A stretch of 64,000 nucleotides of DNA, from contig NZ_LIPD01000002.1 of NCBI RefSeq assembly GCF_001905545.1, positions 310,001 through 374,000 on the forward strand, read 5' to 3'. The stretch is from Streptomyces sp. CB02056 (GTDB lineage: Bacteria > Actinomycetota > Actinomycetes > Streptomycetales > Streptomycetaceae). The number at the start of each line of letters is the position of its first letter. The stretch's first letter is position 1. Below the pieces are notes generated by a model. The model was not told where the DNA came from, made no database searches, and was given only the letters and a program-made list of their open reading frames with translations. This document shows positions 8,075 to 16,639 of the stretch, in pieces. The position numbers and the translations under genes are program-made.

Positions 8075-8653
8075 GGTGCTGCCTCTTCCGTTTTCGAAAG
8101 GGCCGAGAGCGAGCGGCGGGCGGGCAGCCGCGCGGCTGTCTACGGGCCTGGACGGCCCTGGTACAGCTGCGCGGACGCACAACCGCGCCGGTCCCTGCGG
8201 CCGGCCGGTGCGCGCTGCCCGGTGCGGGGCGCGTCGCCGGCGGCGTCGGGGAGGATTCCCGTGAGGGACCTGCGCGGGACCTCCGCCTCGGGGCGTGGTC
8301 TCGGCGGCCCTCGCTCGGCCACTGATGCGGTGCCAAGGCTTGAGGTCCAAGCCATGGTCGGAGCCGATCGGCTCTCCGACCGGGCATCCGCGTACGTGAG
8401 TACCCGTGCCACCGGTGCGGACACGTCCGGTTGGACGGTGCCGCTACGGAGGGTTCGCGCGGGGTACCGAGACGGCGGTGACACCATGCGAACACGACGG
8501 GCTCCGTACCACCATACAGTCAGGCGACGACTCGAACACGTGACGCGTCTGACATTGCCCCCGGCAACTGCCACCGGAGCGGCCGGTCCGGGCGGTCACC
8601 CGGGTGTGCCTGGTGGTGGGGCGGACAGGCGGGCGGGACTAAAGTTGCGGGTC
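8075..8653. other. Divergent leader/promoter region of helicase and ferritin-like gene
   Basis: 579 nt without a gene. On the minus strand a TATGGT -10-like box (8511-8516) would give the helicase a leader of about 430 nt. A 14-bp palindrome (GAGCCGATCGGCTC, near 8360) lies inside that leader. At the right end TAAAGT (8640-8645) serves the ferritin-like gene. The rest holds nothing I can name. Confidence 0.5.
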
Positions 8654-9382
8654 ATGGAGACCCATGGTGAGACGCAGGACGCGGCGGCCGGCTCGATCGG
8701 GGACTGGGCCGCGTGCTCGGCCGACCCCGGCTACCGGGCGGCGGTGCTCGACCTGCTCGGCGCGCTCGCGTACGGCGAGCTGAGCGCCTTCGAGCGGCTC
8801 GCCGAGGACGCCAAGCTGGCGCCCGACCTCGCCGACAAGGCGGCGCTGGCCCGGATGGCCTCCGCCGAGTTCCAGCACTACCAGCGGCTGCACGACCGGC
8901 TCGCCGAGGTCGGCGCCGACCCGCAGGAGGCGATGCGGCCGTTCGTCGAGCCGCTGGAGCTGTTCCACCGGATGACGGCGCCCTCGGACTGGCTGGAGGG
9001 CCTGGTCAAGGCCTACGTCGGCGACGCCATCGCGACCGACTTCTACCGCGAGGTGGCCGTCCGGCTGGACGACGACACCCGCGACCTGGTGCTGAGCGTC
9101 ATGTCCGACACCGGCCACGCCCAGTTCGCCGTCGACAAGGTCCGCCAGGCGATCGAGGCCGACCCGCGGGCCGGCGGCCGGCTCGCCCTGTGGGGCCGGC
9201 GGCTGATGGGCGAGGCGCTCAGCCAGGCCCAGCGGGTGGTCGCCGAGCGCGACGCGCTGTCCAACCTGCTGGTCGGCGGCGTCCAGGTGCAGGGCTTCGA
9301 CCTGGTCGAGGTCGGCAAGATGTTCAACCGGATCACCGAGGCGCACACCAAGCGGATGGCCGCCCTCGGCCTGGCCTCCTAG
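8654..9382 (+). CDS. Ferritin-like fold protein
   Basis: A 242-aa all-helical protein of the actinobacterial ferritin-like/MiaE-like group. Conserved acidic and histidine pairs typical of a di-iron four-helix bundle are visible: YGELSAFERLAED near residue 40, SAEFQHYQRLHDR near 75, and DTGHAQFA near 155. The function in Streptomyces is not established; a di-iron hydroxylase or an iron/redox role is possible. ATG at 8654 has no Shine-Dalgarno sequence. TAAAGT ends 8 nt before it, so the mRNA is likely leaderless. It is divergent from the RNA helicase. Confidence 0.8.
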   Translation: METHGETQDAAAGSIGDWAACSADPGYRAAVLDLLGALAYGELSAFERLAEDAKLAPDLADKAALARMASAEFQHYQRLHDRLAEVGADPQEAMRPFVEPLELFHRMTAPSDWLEGLVKAYVGDAIATDFYREVAVRLDDDTRDLVLSVMSDTGHAQFAVDKVRQAIEADPRAGGRLALWGRRLMGEALSQAQRVVAERDALSNLLVGGVQVQGFDLVEVGKMFNRITEAHTKRMAALGLAS

Positions 9383-9406
9383 CGGCCCGCGACCTACCGG
9401 GGGTGC

Positions 9407-9733
9407 TCAGGCCGCCCGGTGCCGCCGCGCCGCGCGGTGGGTGCCGGGCCGGTGCGGGTGGTGCCGGTGGGCCGGGGCGCGCCCCGCGGCGAGGTCCGGC
9501 CGGGCCAGCAGCGAGGTGAGCACGCCCGAGGCCACCGCCGCGGCCGCGACGGACACCGCGGGCTGGCGGCCGTCCACGCTGAAGTGCGCGACCACCCCGC
9601 CGACCAGCGCCGCCGCCAGCGCGGTGCCCAGGACCAGGGCCCGGGCGGCCCGGAAGTACGCCGGCCGGGCCAGCAGGGCCGTGCCGCCCGTGACCAGGCC
9701 GACGAGGGCGAAGACGATCGACTCGACCAGCAA
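9407..9733 (-). CDS. Small integral membrane protein
   Basis: A 108-aa protein with about four predicted membrane segments (ESIVFALVGLVTGGTALLA, ALVLGTALAAALVGGVVA, VSVAAAAVASGVLTSLL) and a His/Arg-rich cytoplasmic tail. The start is TTG at 9733, with GGGAGG 5-6 nt upstream. Upstream codons in frame are Arg/Gly-rich and unlikely to be coding. It lies downstream of the DUF3107 gene, from which it is separated by a hairpin. Function unknown; I do not recognise a named family. Confidence 0.65.
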   Translation of the reverse strand: MLVESIVFALVGLVTGGTALLARPAYFRAARALVLGTALAAALVGGVVAHFSVDGRQPAVSVAAAAVASGVLTSLLARPDLAAGRAPAHRHHPHRPGTHRAARRHRAA

Positions 9734-9848
9734 GGCTGCCTCCCGGGGGGACGGGCGTGCGGCACCGGCGCCGCACCCTCGCCGTACCCCGCCCCACCCG
9801 CTCGTACACGCGACGCAGCCCCACGGGCCACAGCGCCCCCGGACACGA

Positions 9849-9882
9849 CGGTGCCCCGCTCCCTCGCGGGAACGGGGCACCG
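9849..9882 (-). terminator. Hairpin terminator after the DUF3107 gene
   Basis: A 10-bp inverted repeat (CGGTGCCCCG, 9849-9858; 9873-9882) with a 14-nt loop, 23 nt beyond the stop codon of the minus-strand gene. Confidence 0.65.
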
Positions 9883-9904
9883 GACGATGCTGTGCTGCGG
9901 CGCC

Positions 9905-10132
9905 TCAGGCGGTGCCGAAGCCGACCTTGCGGGCGGCCGACTCGCCGATCTCCACGTACGCCAGGCGCTCGGCCGGGACGATGATGCGACGGCCGTGCTC
10001 GTCGGACAGCGCGAAGATCTTCTCCGAGCCCTCCAGCGCCTTCGCGACCGCGCTCTGGACCTCATCGGCAGTCTGCGAGCTCTCGATCACGATCTCGCGG
10101 GGCGCGTTCTGCACGCCGATCTTGACCTCCAC
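9905..10132 (-). CDS. DUF3107 family protein
   Basis: A 75-aa protein beginning VEVKIGVQNAPREIVIESSQTADEV, the hallmark of the actinobacterial DUF3107 family. Predicted beta-rich with one central helix; no catalytic motif. The function is unknown although the gene is nearly universal in Actinobacteria. The start is GTG at 10132, with GGAGG about 11 nt upstream. The longer frame (to 10174) adds a non-conserved Gly/Pro stretch. It is followed by a hairpin and lies in the same orientation as the TetR gene upstream, across a 131-nt gap. Confidence 0.88.
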   Translation of the reverse strand: MEVKIGVQNAPREIVIESSQTADEVQSAVAKALEGSEKIFALSDEHGRRIIVPAERLAYVEIGESAARKVGFGTA

Positions 10133-10263
10133 GGCTTCCGTCCCTCCGGGGTTGCAGCCTCCACGCACGGGCACCGGACCGCCTGGGACAAGCGTTCGCG
10201 GCGACCGTGCCGTACGGCTTCACCATAGAGCACCGGATCCCCGGCCCGGCGAAGGTCGGCGGA

Positions 10264-10926
10264 TCAGCCCTGGTGGGCGGTGCCCTCGCCGGACTGCTCG
10301 CCCGGGTGCATCGGGAAGCCCTTCAGACCGCGCCAGGACAGGCTGGCGACCAGCCGGACCGCCTCGTCGCGGGGGATCGCCAGGCCCTGCGACAGCCAGT
10401 ACCGGGCGGTGATCTGGGCCAGGCCGCAGACCCCGGCGGCGAGCAGCTTGGACTCCGCCTCCGGCAGGTCGGTGTCCTCCTGGATCACCTTGCTGACGAG
10501 CGTCGCGCTCGCCTCGGAGGCCCGCTCGACCCGCTCGCGCACGGCCGGCTCGTTGGTCAGGTCCGACTCGAAGACCAGCCGGAAGGCGCCGGACTCGCTG
10601 GAGACGTAGTTGAAGTACGCCTCCATGGTGTTGGCCACCCGCTGCTTGTTGTCGGTGGTCGCCGACAGCGCCTCGCGGGTCGACTCGACCAGGGCGTCGC
10701 AGTGCTTGTCCAGCAGCGCCAGGTACAGCTCCAGCTTCCCGGGGAAGTGCTGGTAGAGCACCGGCTTGCTCACCCCGGCGCGGTCGGCGATGTCGTCCAT
10801 GGCGGCCGCGTGGTAGCCCTGCGCGACGAACACCTCCTGGGCGGCACCGAGCAGTTGTTCACGGCGGGCGCTTCGCGGCAGGCGGGCACCGCGCGGGCGC
10901 TCCTGCGCCTCCTGGATGGCCGTCAC
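10264..10926 (-). CDS. TetR-family transcriptional regulator
   Basis: A 220-aa repressor-type regulator. The N-terminal helix-turn-helix covers about residues 20-70 (RREQLLGAAQEVF, MDDIADRAGVSKPVLYQHFPGK). The remaining 150 residues form the helical ligand-binding and dimerisation domain. The start is the second GTG (10926), with AGGAG 5 nt upstream; an in-frame GTG 12 nt earlier has no such site. A TAGAAT -10 (10972-10977, minus) lies upstream, and the odd palindrome CGGTAACCG (10983-10991) lies in the promoter spacer, a candidate operator. It is divergent from an alpha/beta hydrolase gene that could be its target. Ligand unknown. Confidence 0.92.
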   Translation of the reverse strand: MTAIQEAQERPRGARLPRSARREQLLGAAQEVFVAQGYHAAAMDDIADRAGVSKPVLYQHFPGKLELYLALLDKHCDALVESTREALSATTDNKQRVANTMEAYFNYVSSESGAFRLVFESDLTNEPAVRERVERASEASATLVSKVIQEDTDLPEAESKLLAAGVCGLAQITARYWLSQGLAIPRDEAVRLVASLSWRGLKGFPMHPGEQSGEGTAHQG

Positions 10927-11147
10927 GGCGCTCCTCACTTCGGGGTCTGTTCGCGGCTGGCAAGATGGCCGATTCTACTTTTCGGTAACCGCGTCCGCGT
11001 TCGGCGAAGGCGAGAAAAGACGATCGGCCTGGTTGTCAGGAGCCCACAATACGGCGCTGACCTCGGCCTCGGCAGTGGTGGAACGGAGGCGGCCGGCGGC
11101 CGGACCACCCCGGGGTTCCCGGGGCGGGCTCACTACCATCGTCCACC

Positions 11148-12050
11148 ATGAGCAGCGCTGAGCAGCAGGTACGTACGGTCGAGGTCCCCGGCGCGGTGCT
11201 CGCGGTGCACCGACCCGCCGTCGACGGCGCCGCCGACGGGCGCGAGCCCGGGCTCTTCGTGCACGGCCTCGGCGGCTCGGCCGCCAACTGGGAGGCCCTG
11301 ATGGACCGGCTCGGCGGACAGGTCGACGGCGAGGCCGTGGACCTGCCCGGCTTCGGCCGCTCCCACCCGCCCACCGACGGCAACCTCACCGTCTCCGGCC
11401 ACGTCCGCGCGGTGATCGGCTACCTGGAGGCCTCCGGCCGCGGCCCGGTCCACCTGTTCGGCAACTCGCTGGGCGGCGCGGTCGCCGTCCGGCTGGCGGC
11501 GCTGCGCCCGGACCTGGTGCGCAGCCTCACCCTCGTCTCCCCGGCCCTGCCCGAGCTGCCCCCGCAGCACTCCGCCTGGCCGACCGCCCTGCTCGCGGTG
11601 CCCGGGGTGCCCGCGGTGCTGCGCCGGCTGTCCGCGGGCGGGCGCGACGCCGAGGCGGCCACCGAGGACCTGCTGCGGCTGGTCTACGGCGACCCGGGCA
11701 GTCTGAGCCCGGCGGCCCGGGCCCAGGCGGTGGCCGAGTACCGGCGCCGGCTGGAGGTGCCGCACGCGATGCAGGCGCTGGTCGGCTCGGCCCGCGGCAT
11801 CGTCTCGGCGTACACCGAGCGCGGCGACCAGGCGCTGTGGCGGCAGGCCGAGCGGGTCGAGGCGCCGGTGCTGCTGGTGTACGGGCTGCGCGACAAGCTG
11901 GTCTCCTACCGCTCGGCCCGCCGCGCCTGCGCGGCCTTCCCGGACGCCCGGCTGCTGGTGCTGCCGGAGTCCGGGCACGTGGCGATGATGGAGCACCCCG
12001 ACGAGGTCGCCCGCGCGGTGCGGGAGCTGATCGCGCACACCGCGGGCTGA
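11148..12050 (+). CDS. Alpha/beta hydrolase
   Basis: A 300-aa alpha/beta hydrolase with all core elements: LFVHGLGGSAANWEAL near residue 36, GFGRS near 67, the nucleophile elbow GNSLGG near 105, YGLRDKLVSY (acid) near 245 and ESGHVAMMEHPDEV (His) near 275. It resembles the MhpC/esterase-like branch, but the substrate is not deducible. There is no Shine-Dalgarno sequence. TACCAT (11134-11139) ends 8 nt before the ATG, so it is likely leaderless. It is divergent from the TetR gene, a common regulator-target arrangement. Confidence 0.9.
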   Translation: MSSAEQQVRTVEVPGAVLAVHRPAVDGAADGREPGLFVHGLGGSAANWEALMDRLGGQVDGEAVDLPGFGRSHPPTDGNLTVSGHVRAVIGYLEASGRGPVHLFGNSLGGAVAVRLAALRPDLVRSLTLVSPALPELPPQHSAWPTALLAVPGVPAVLRRLSAGGRDAEAATEDLLRLVYGDPGSLSPAARAQAVAEYRRRLEVPHAMQALVGSARGIVSAYTERGDQALWRQAERVEAPVLLVYGLRDKLVSYRSARRACAAFPDARLLVLPESGHVAMMEHPDEVARAVRELIAHTAG

Positions 12051-12587
12051 GCGCGGACCACGGCCCGGGCGCACACGGCGGGCCGGGCGCGGACCAGGGG
12101 CTGAGCGCGTGCCGTGGCGGGCCGACCGCGCGCCCGGGCGGGGCCGCGCGGGCGGCCGCGCATACCGCCCGGTAACGCCCTGGTCCCGGTCGAGGTCACG
12201 TCGGTTCACTCGATCAGGTGGCAGGCAGGCATGTGACCGATGGATCGGCCCGGGCCGGTCCTACCTTTCTGCTGTCGGACCGAACAGGTGTGGGGGAGTC
12301 GCGGCCGCCGGAGGAACCGGAGGGCGGTCGCGGCCGAGGTCCCGGCGGGTCGGGCCCGACCGCCGGAGCGGGCGCCCGGGGGAACGGAACGCGGCGCGTC
12401 CGCGACCCGGCCGCCGGCGGGCCGCCCGGAGGCACCGCGGCGCCGGCCCCGGCTGACCGGACTCCCCGGCCCCGACCGTCCCCGCCGCCGTACGGGGGCA
12501 CCCCGGGCCACTGCCCGGGCCGCCCGGGCACCCGTCGGTCCGTCCGTGGTCCCGCCCAGCGAATCCGCTCTGCCCCGGAGGTCTCCC
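12051..12587. other. Intergenic region upstream of the glycosyltransferase
   Basis: 537 nt of very GC-rich DNA. The first 120 nt contain imperfect repeats of a GGGC(C/G)GAGCGC-like kind. Several open frames cross it, but none has coding-like composition or a start signal. No clear promoter or RNA was recognised. Confidence 0.5.
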
Positions 12588-14198
12588 GTGCGCGTTGCCC
12601 TGCTCACCGAGGGTGCCCGTCCGCATCCCCGCCGTGGTACCGGAGGCTGGTGCGACCGGCTCGCCGAGGGCCTGCCGGAGCACGGGTTCGAGCGGTACCT
12701 GCTCACCGGCCCGGAACAGCCGGGCACGGCGGAGCGGCTGTCGCCCGCCTGGCGCGGCGCGTACGAGCTGGCGCTGTGGGGGCGCCGGCCGGGTGGCCGG
12801 GCACCGCGCGCGCCGCGCAGACGCCGGTACGCCGGGGCGTACGAACAGCTGGTGCGGGCCCTGGTGCTGCCCGGGGAGAGAGCGGGCTTCGGGCTGGGGC
12901 TGTACCGGCTGGCCGCGCTCGCCCGGGAGGACGGCACGCTGCCCGCCTTCCTGGCCTCCGCGCACGCCCGCCGGCTGCTGGAGCGGACCTGGCGGCTGCC
13001 CGGCGCGGACACCTCGGCCGGGCAGCCGCTGGTCTGCGACGTGCTGGTCGCGGCGGACCTGCTGGAACAGTGCCTGCGCCCGCTGTCCGCGCCCTGGTAC
13101 GGCACCGGCCCCGGCGGCCTCGGCGCGGTCGACCTGTGCCACGTGGTCGGCGGCGGCCCGGCCGCGCTGCCCGCCCTGGTGGCCCGGCACCTGCACGGGG
13201 TGCCGTTCGTGGTCACCGAGCACGGACTGCACCTGCGCGAGCAGTACCTCGGCTACCGCGAGGCGCCGTACCGGTGGCCGGTCCGCGCCCTGCTGCTGTC
13301 CTTCTTCCGGGCGCTCACCGAGGAGACGTACCGGCGGGCCGCGATACTCACCCCGGGCAGCGCCCACGACCAGCAGTGGCAGCGCCGCTGCGGGGCCGAT
13401 CCGGCGCGCACCCGGGTGGTGTACGAGGGCACCCCGGCGGTGGACCGCCCGGCCGCCGGGCCGGAACCCGCGGCGCCGACCCTGGTGTGGGCGGGCGCGC
13501 TGGAGCCGGGCCGGGACCCGGAGCTGGCGCTGCACGCCTTCGCCCGGGTCCGCGCCGACCTGCCCGGCGCCCGGCTGGTGGTGTACGGCGAGGAGGCGGC
13601 GCCCGGCTACCGGGCGCACTGCGCGGCGGTGGCCGAGCGGCTGGGAGTGGCCCCGGCGGTGGAGTTCGCCGGACGGCCCCGCTCGCTGGCCGGGGCCTGG
13701 GAGTCGGGCACGGTGGCGGTCTTCTCGGGACTCTCCCAGCGCAGCCCCCGGCTGCTCGCCGACGCGCTGCTCAGCGGCCGGGCGGTGGTCTCCACCGACG
13801 TCGGGGTGGCCCGCGAGGTGGTCGGGCCGACCGGGCTGCTGGTGCCCGCCCGCGATCCGCGCGCCCTGGCCGGCGCCTGCCTGGCGCTGCTGCGCGACGA
13901 GGAGCGGCGGGGCCGGCTCGGTCTGGCCGGGCGGCTGCGGGCGCAGGAACGCTTCGCCGTGGAGCCGGTGATCGGCGCCTTCCGGGAGATCTACCTGGAG
14001 CTGGTCTCGCAGTACCCGGCCTTCCCCGGCGGCGGGGGCGGCGGCGAGGGCGTCCCGGCGCCGCGCCCCTTCGCCCGCCCCGCCGAGTACTGGCTGGCCG
14101 ACGGCCCGCGCGGCGGCACCCCGCCGGACGGCGGCGCCCGGGACGCGGACACGGCTGCCGACGGCGTGCGGCCGGCCGAACTCGCGGAGGCCCGCTGA
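12588..14198 (+). CDS. GT4 glycosyltransferase with DUF3492 (PelF-like) N-terminus
   Basis: A 536-aa cytoplasmic glycosyltransferase. The N-terminus VRVALLTEGARPHPRRGTGGWCDRL matches the DUF3492/PelF pattern (EG.YP...GG...WC..L). The C-terminal GT-B half includes VVYEGTP, PTLVWAGALEPGRDPELALHAF, EFAGRP and a terminal GREIYLEL-like helix. The last 60 residues are Gly/Pro-rich and probably disordered. The expected role is polymerising or extending a surface polysaccharide. The start is GTG at 12588, with GGAGG 6 nt before it. The open frame extends 116 codons upstream without support. It overlaps the next gene by one base (TGATG), so a polysaccharide-export operon is likely. Confidence 0.85.
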   Translation: MRVALLTEGARPHPRRGTGGWCDRLAEGLPEHGFERYLLTGPEQPGTAERLSPAWRGAYELALWGRRPGGRAPRAPRRRRYAGAYEQLVRALVLPGERAGFGLGLYRLAALAREDGTLPAFLASAHARRLLERTWRLPGADTSAGQPLVCDVLVAADLLEQCLRPLSAPWYGTGPGGLGAVDLCHVVGGGPAALPALVARHLHGVPFVVTEHGLHLREQYLGYREAPYRWPVRALLLSFFRALTEETYRRAAILTPGSAHDQQWQRRCGADPARTRVVYEGTPAVDRPAAGPEPAAPTLVWAGALEPGRDPELALHAFARVRADLPGARLVVYGEEAAPGYRAHCAAVAERLGVAPAVEFAGRPRSLAGAWESGTVAVFSGLSQRSPRLLADALLSGRAVVSTDVGVAREVVGPTGLLVPARDPRALAGACLALLRDEERRGRLGLAGRLRAQERFAVEPVIGAFREIYLELVSQYPAFPGGGGGGEGVPAPRPFARPAEYWLADGPRGGTPPDGGARDADTAADGVRPAELAEAR

Positions 14199-15277
14199 TG
14201 TCCGGCGGCCCCCTGCCCGGCGGCAGCGCGGACCCGGTGCGCGAGGTGATGGCGGAGCACCGGGAGCTGTGCGAGCGCGCCGTCGACCCGCTGGAGATCG
14301 CCGCCGGGCTGGAGGAGGCCGGGCTCGGCCAGGACGCCGCCGCCCGCTGCCGGCACGCCGACCTGTTCTCGCTGGCCGAGGAGCTGTACGCCCGGGTGCC
14401 GCGCCGCCCGCCGCCGCCCGGGCCCGCGCAGCCGCGGTCGGGCGGGGCCGCGGCCCGGGCCGCGCTGACCGCCGCCGCGCTGGCCGCGCTGCCCTGCGCG
14501 GGGGCGGCCGCGCTCGGCCCGCGCTGGCCGGTGCTGCTGCCCGCCGCCGTCCCGCTGGTGCTGCTGCCCGCGCTGACCGCACCGACCCCGGCCGAGCCCG
14601 GCCCGCCCTGCGCCGGGCCCGGGGTGCTGGGGCCCGGGCCGATGCCCCGGCCGTACCCCGGCTCCCGGCTGCGGCCGGCGGCGCTGGGCCACGGGCTGGG
14701 CCTGGCCGCGCTGCTGCTGCTCCCGCCGGCCCTGCCGGGCGGGGACCGCCCGCTGGCCGTCGCGCTGGTGCTGGCGGCGGCGGTGTCGGCCGGGTCGGCC
14801 GAGCGGACGGCCCGCTGGTACCGGCAGCTCGGCCGCGGCCACCTGGGCGCGGCGGGCACCCTGGCGGAGTTCCGGGCCCGGATGCGGCCGGTGCTCCCGG
14901 TCGCGCTGGCCCTGCACCTGGCGGTGCTCGGGGTGCTGAGCTTCGCCGCGCTGGCGGTGCTGGCCGTCGTCGCCCCGCGCCCCGGGCCGGGCCACGGCGG
15001 CGGGCTGCTGCACCTGGCGGCCGAGCGGGCCGGCCCCGCCCAGTGGGCGGCGCAGGGCGTGCTGGGCCTGCTGGTGGTGCTGCCGGTGCTGCTGGCGCGG
15101 TGCGGCCGGCCGGCGGCGGCCGCGGCGGGGGCGTCGGCCGGGGCCGCCGCGGTGCTCGGCCCGCTCGCCCTGGGGCGCTCCGGCCCGGAGGCCTGGCTGC
15201 TCGGCGGCGGCACCGTCGCGGCGGCGCTGCTGGCGTACGCCGGGGCGGTGCTCGGCCGGGCCGGCTCGCACCGGTGA
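14198..15277 (+). CDS. Polytopic membrane protein, unknown
   Basis: A 359-aa protein. Residues 1-70 are soluble, with EVMAEHRELCERAVDP and a helix like that seen in membrane partners of DUF3492 glycosyltransferases. After that come about eight to nine Ala/Leu-rich membrane segments. The start ATG overlaps the stop of the glycosyltransferase (TGATG) and has GGAGG 7 nt upstream, so translation is coupled. The context suggests an export or assembly partner for the polysaccharide, but no family motif is recognised. Confidence 0.75.
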   Translation: MSGGPLPGGSADPVREVMAEHRELCERAVDPLEIAAGLEEAGLGQDAAARCRHADLFSLAEELYARVPRRPPPPGPAQPRSGGAAARAALTAAALAALPCAGAAALGPRWPVLLPAAVPLVLLPALTAPTPAEPGPPCAGPGVLGPGPMPRPYPGSRLRPAALGHGLGLAALLLLPPALPGGDRPLAVALVLAAAVSAGSAERTARWYRQLGRGHLGAAGTLAEFRARMRPVLPVALALHLAVLGVLSFAALAVLAVVAPRPGPGHGGGLLHLAAERAGPAQWAAQGVLGLLVVLPVLLARCGRPAAAAAGASAGAAAVLGPLALGRSGPEAWLLGGGTVAAALLAYAGAVLGRAGSHR

Positions 15278-15419
15278 GCGCCGTCCGCCCGTTCGCCACC
15301 CCCCGTTCGACGTTTGTCGGGGCCCGGTTCACGGTTCCCGCTCCCGTCCCGTTCGTTGAACTTCGTTGAATCCGTTCCGCCAGGTCGTCCCGAGCTGGCT
15401 TCGTGGAAGGACGCCCCCG

Positions 15420-16409
15420 ATGAGGGTGCTGCTGCTGGGCGCCGACGGCTTCATCGGCCGCCGGGTCACCGATCGTCTGCTGATGGACCAGGAGTTGCAG
15501 GTGACGGTGCTCGGCCGACGCGACTCGGCCGACATCCGCTTCGACCTGACCACCGGGAGCCCGGGCGCGCTGGCCCGGTTCCTGGACGCGGTCGCGCCGC
15601 AGGTGGTGATCAACTGCGCGGGCGCCACCTACGGCAGCTCGCGCACCCTGATCCGGTCGAACACGCTGGCCGTCGCGACGGTCTGCGAGGCCATCCGGCG
15701 CTGCCGGGAGCCGGCCAGGCTGGTGCACGTCGGCTCGGCCGCCGAGTACGGGCCGGTGCCCGGCGGGGTGCCGGTCTCCGAGCAGGCCGAGCCGCGGCCG
15801 GTCGGCCCGTACGGGGTGTCCAAGCTGGCCGGGACGGAGCTGGTGCTGGCCTCCGGGCTGGACGCGGCGGTGCTGCGGGTCTTCGACGTGGTGGGCCCGG
15901 GGGCGCCGACCGCCTCGCTGTTCGGGCGGCTGGCCGAGGGCCTGCGGCGGGCGCTGGAGCGGGACGAGCACCAGGTGCGGATGCCGGACCTGTCCGGGTT
16001 CCGGGACTTCGTGGACGTCCGGGACGTCGCGAGGGCCATCCAGGCGGCCGCGGTGTCGGCCGCCACCGGGGTGGTCAACATCGGCAGCGGGCACGCCGTC
16101 CGGGCCCGGGACGCGGCCCAGCTGCTGGTGCGGGCCTCGGGCTTCGAGGGGCAGATCGTCGAGGAGAACCGGCCGGTCCTGCTGCCCGCGCAGGCCGTCG
16201 GGGCGGGCGGCGACCACCTGCCGGGCCACCACCTGCCCGGGCACCGGCCGGAGGGGCACCGGCCGGAGGGCCGGCCGGTGCCGGGCGAGCCGGTGCCGTG
16301 GCGGCAGGCGGACGTGCGCACCGCCCGGGACCGTCTCGGATGGCGGACGCAGGTGCCGCTGGAGGAGTCGCTGGGCGACGTCTGGCTGGAGACGGCCTGC
16401 CGGGTGTGA
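15420..16409 (+). CDS. NAD-dependent epimerase/dehydratase (extended SDR)
   Basis: A 329-aa Rossmann enzyme. The NAD-binding motif GADGFIGRRV lies at residues 8-17, the catalytic pair is YGVSK near 138, and a Ser-containing HVGSAAEYG lies near 118. It resembles UDP-hexose 4-epimerases and dTDP-sugar reductases. Residues about 262-288 form an insertion of short repeats (PGHHLPGHRPEGHRPEGRP) encoded by near-identical DNA copies. ATG at 15420 is preceded by GGAAGG. It follows the glycosyltransferase and membrane protein after 142 nt, so it may supply nucleotide sugar to them. Confidence 0.88.
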   Translation: MRVLLLGADGFIGRRVTDRLLMDQELQVTVLGRRDSADIRFDLTTGSPGALARFLDAVAPQVVINCAGATYGSSRTLIRSNTLAVATVCEAIRRCREPARLVHVGSAAEYGPVPGGVPVSEQAEPRPVGPYGVSKLAGTELVLASGLDAAVLRVFDVVGPGAPTASLFGRLAEGLRRALERDEHQVRMPDLSGFRDFVDVRDVARAIQAAAVSAATGVVNIGSGHAVRARDAAQLLVRASGFEGQIVEENRPVLLPAQAVGAGGDHLPGHHLPGHRPEGHRPEGRPVPGEPVPWRQADVRTARDRLGWRTQVPLEESLGDVWLETACRV

Positions 16410-16527
16410 GCGCCTCCCGCGCGGTGCCCCGGGCCCGTCAACCACGGGTTCGGGGCACCTTCCGGGGGCCCGGCCGCGGGTTCCACGATCCGGTGCCGCC
16501 CGTCTCGCCCATCGGACGGGCTGTCTC

Positions 16528-16554
16528 GGAATACCGGGGGCGCGTGACACTGTT
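16528..16554 (+). promoter_or_regulatory. SigR-type promoter for moeZ
   Basis: GGAAT (16528-16532), a 19-nt spacer and GTT (16552-16554) match the SigR consensus GGAAT-N18/19-GTT. The start codon of moeZ lies about 80 nt downstream of the expected transcription start. I recall the moeZ homologue as a member of the thiol-stress (SigR) regulon. Confidence 0.6.
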
Positions 16555-16639
16555 GGCCTAGACAGCCACCCGAGTGGCGGAGCAGCAACCCGCAGCGAGG
16601 CTGGCCCTGGCCACCCGAACAAGACCCATCGGAGTCCCC

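Noticed and set aside
5873..8653. A very long open frame on the plus strand opposite the DEAD-box helicase
   Set aside because: It is the shadow of the helicase: its amino-acid content mirrors the antisense repeats. Only its last 729 nt (8654-9382), the ferritin-like gene, are real.
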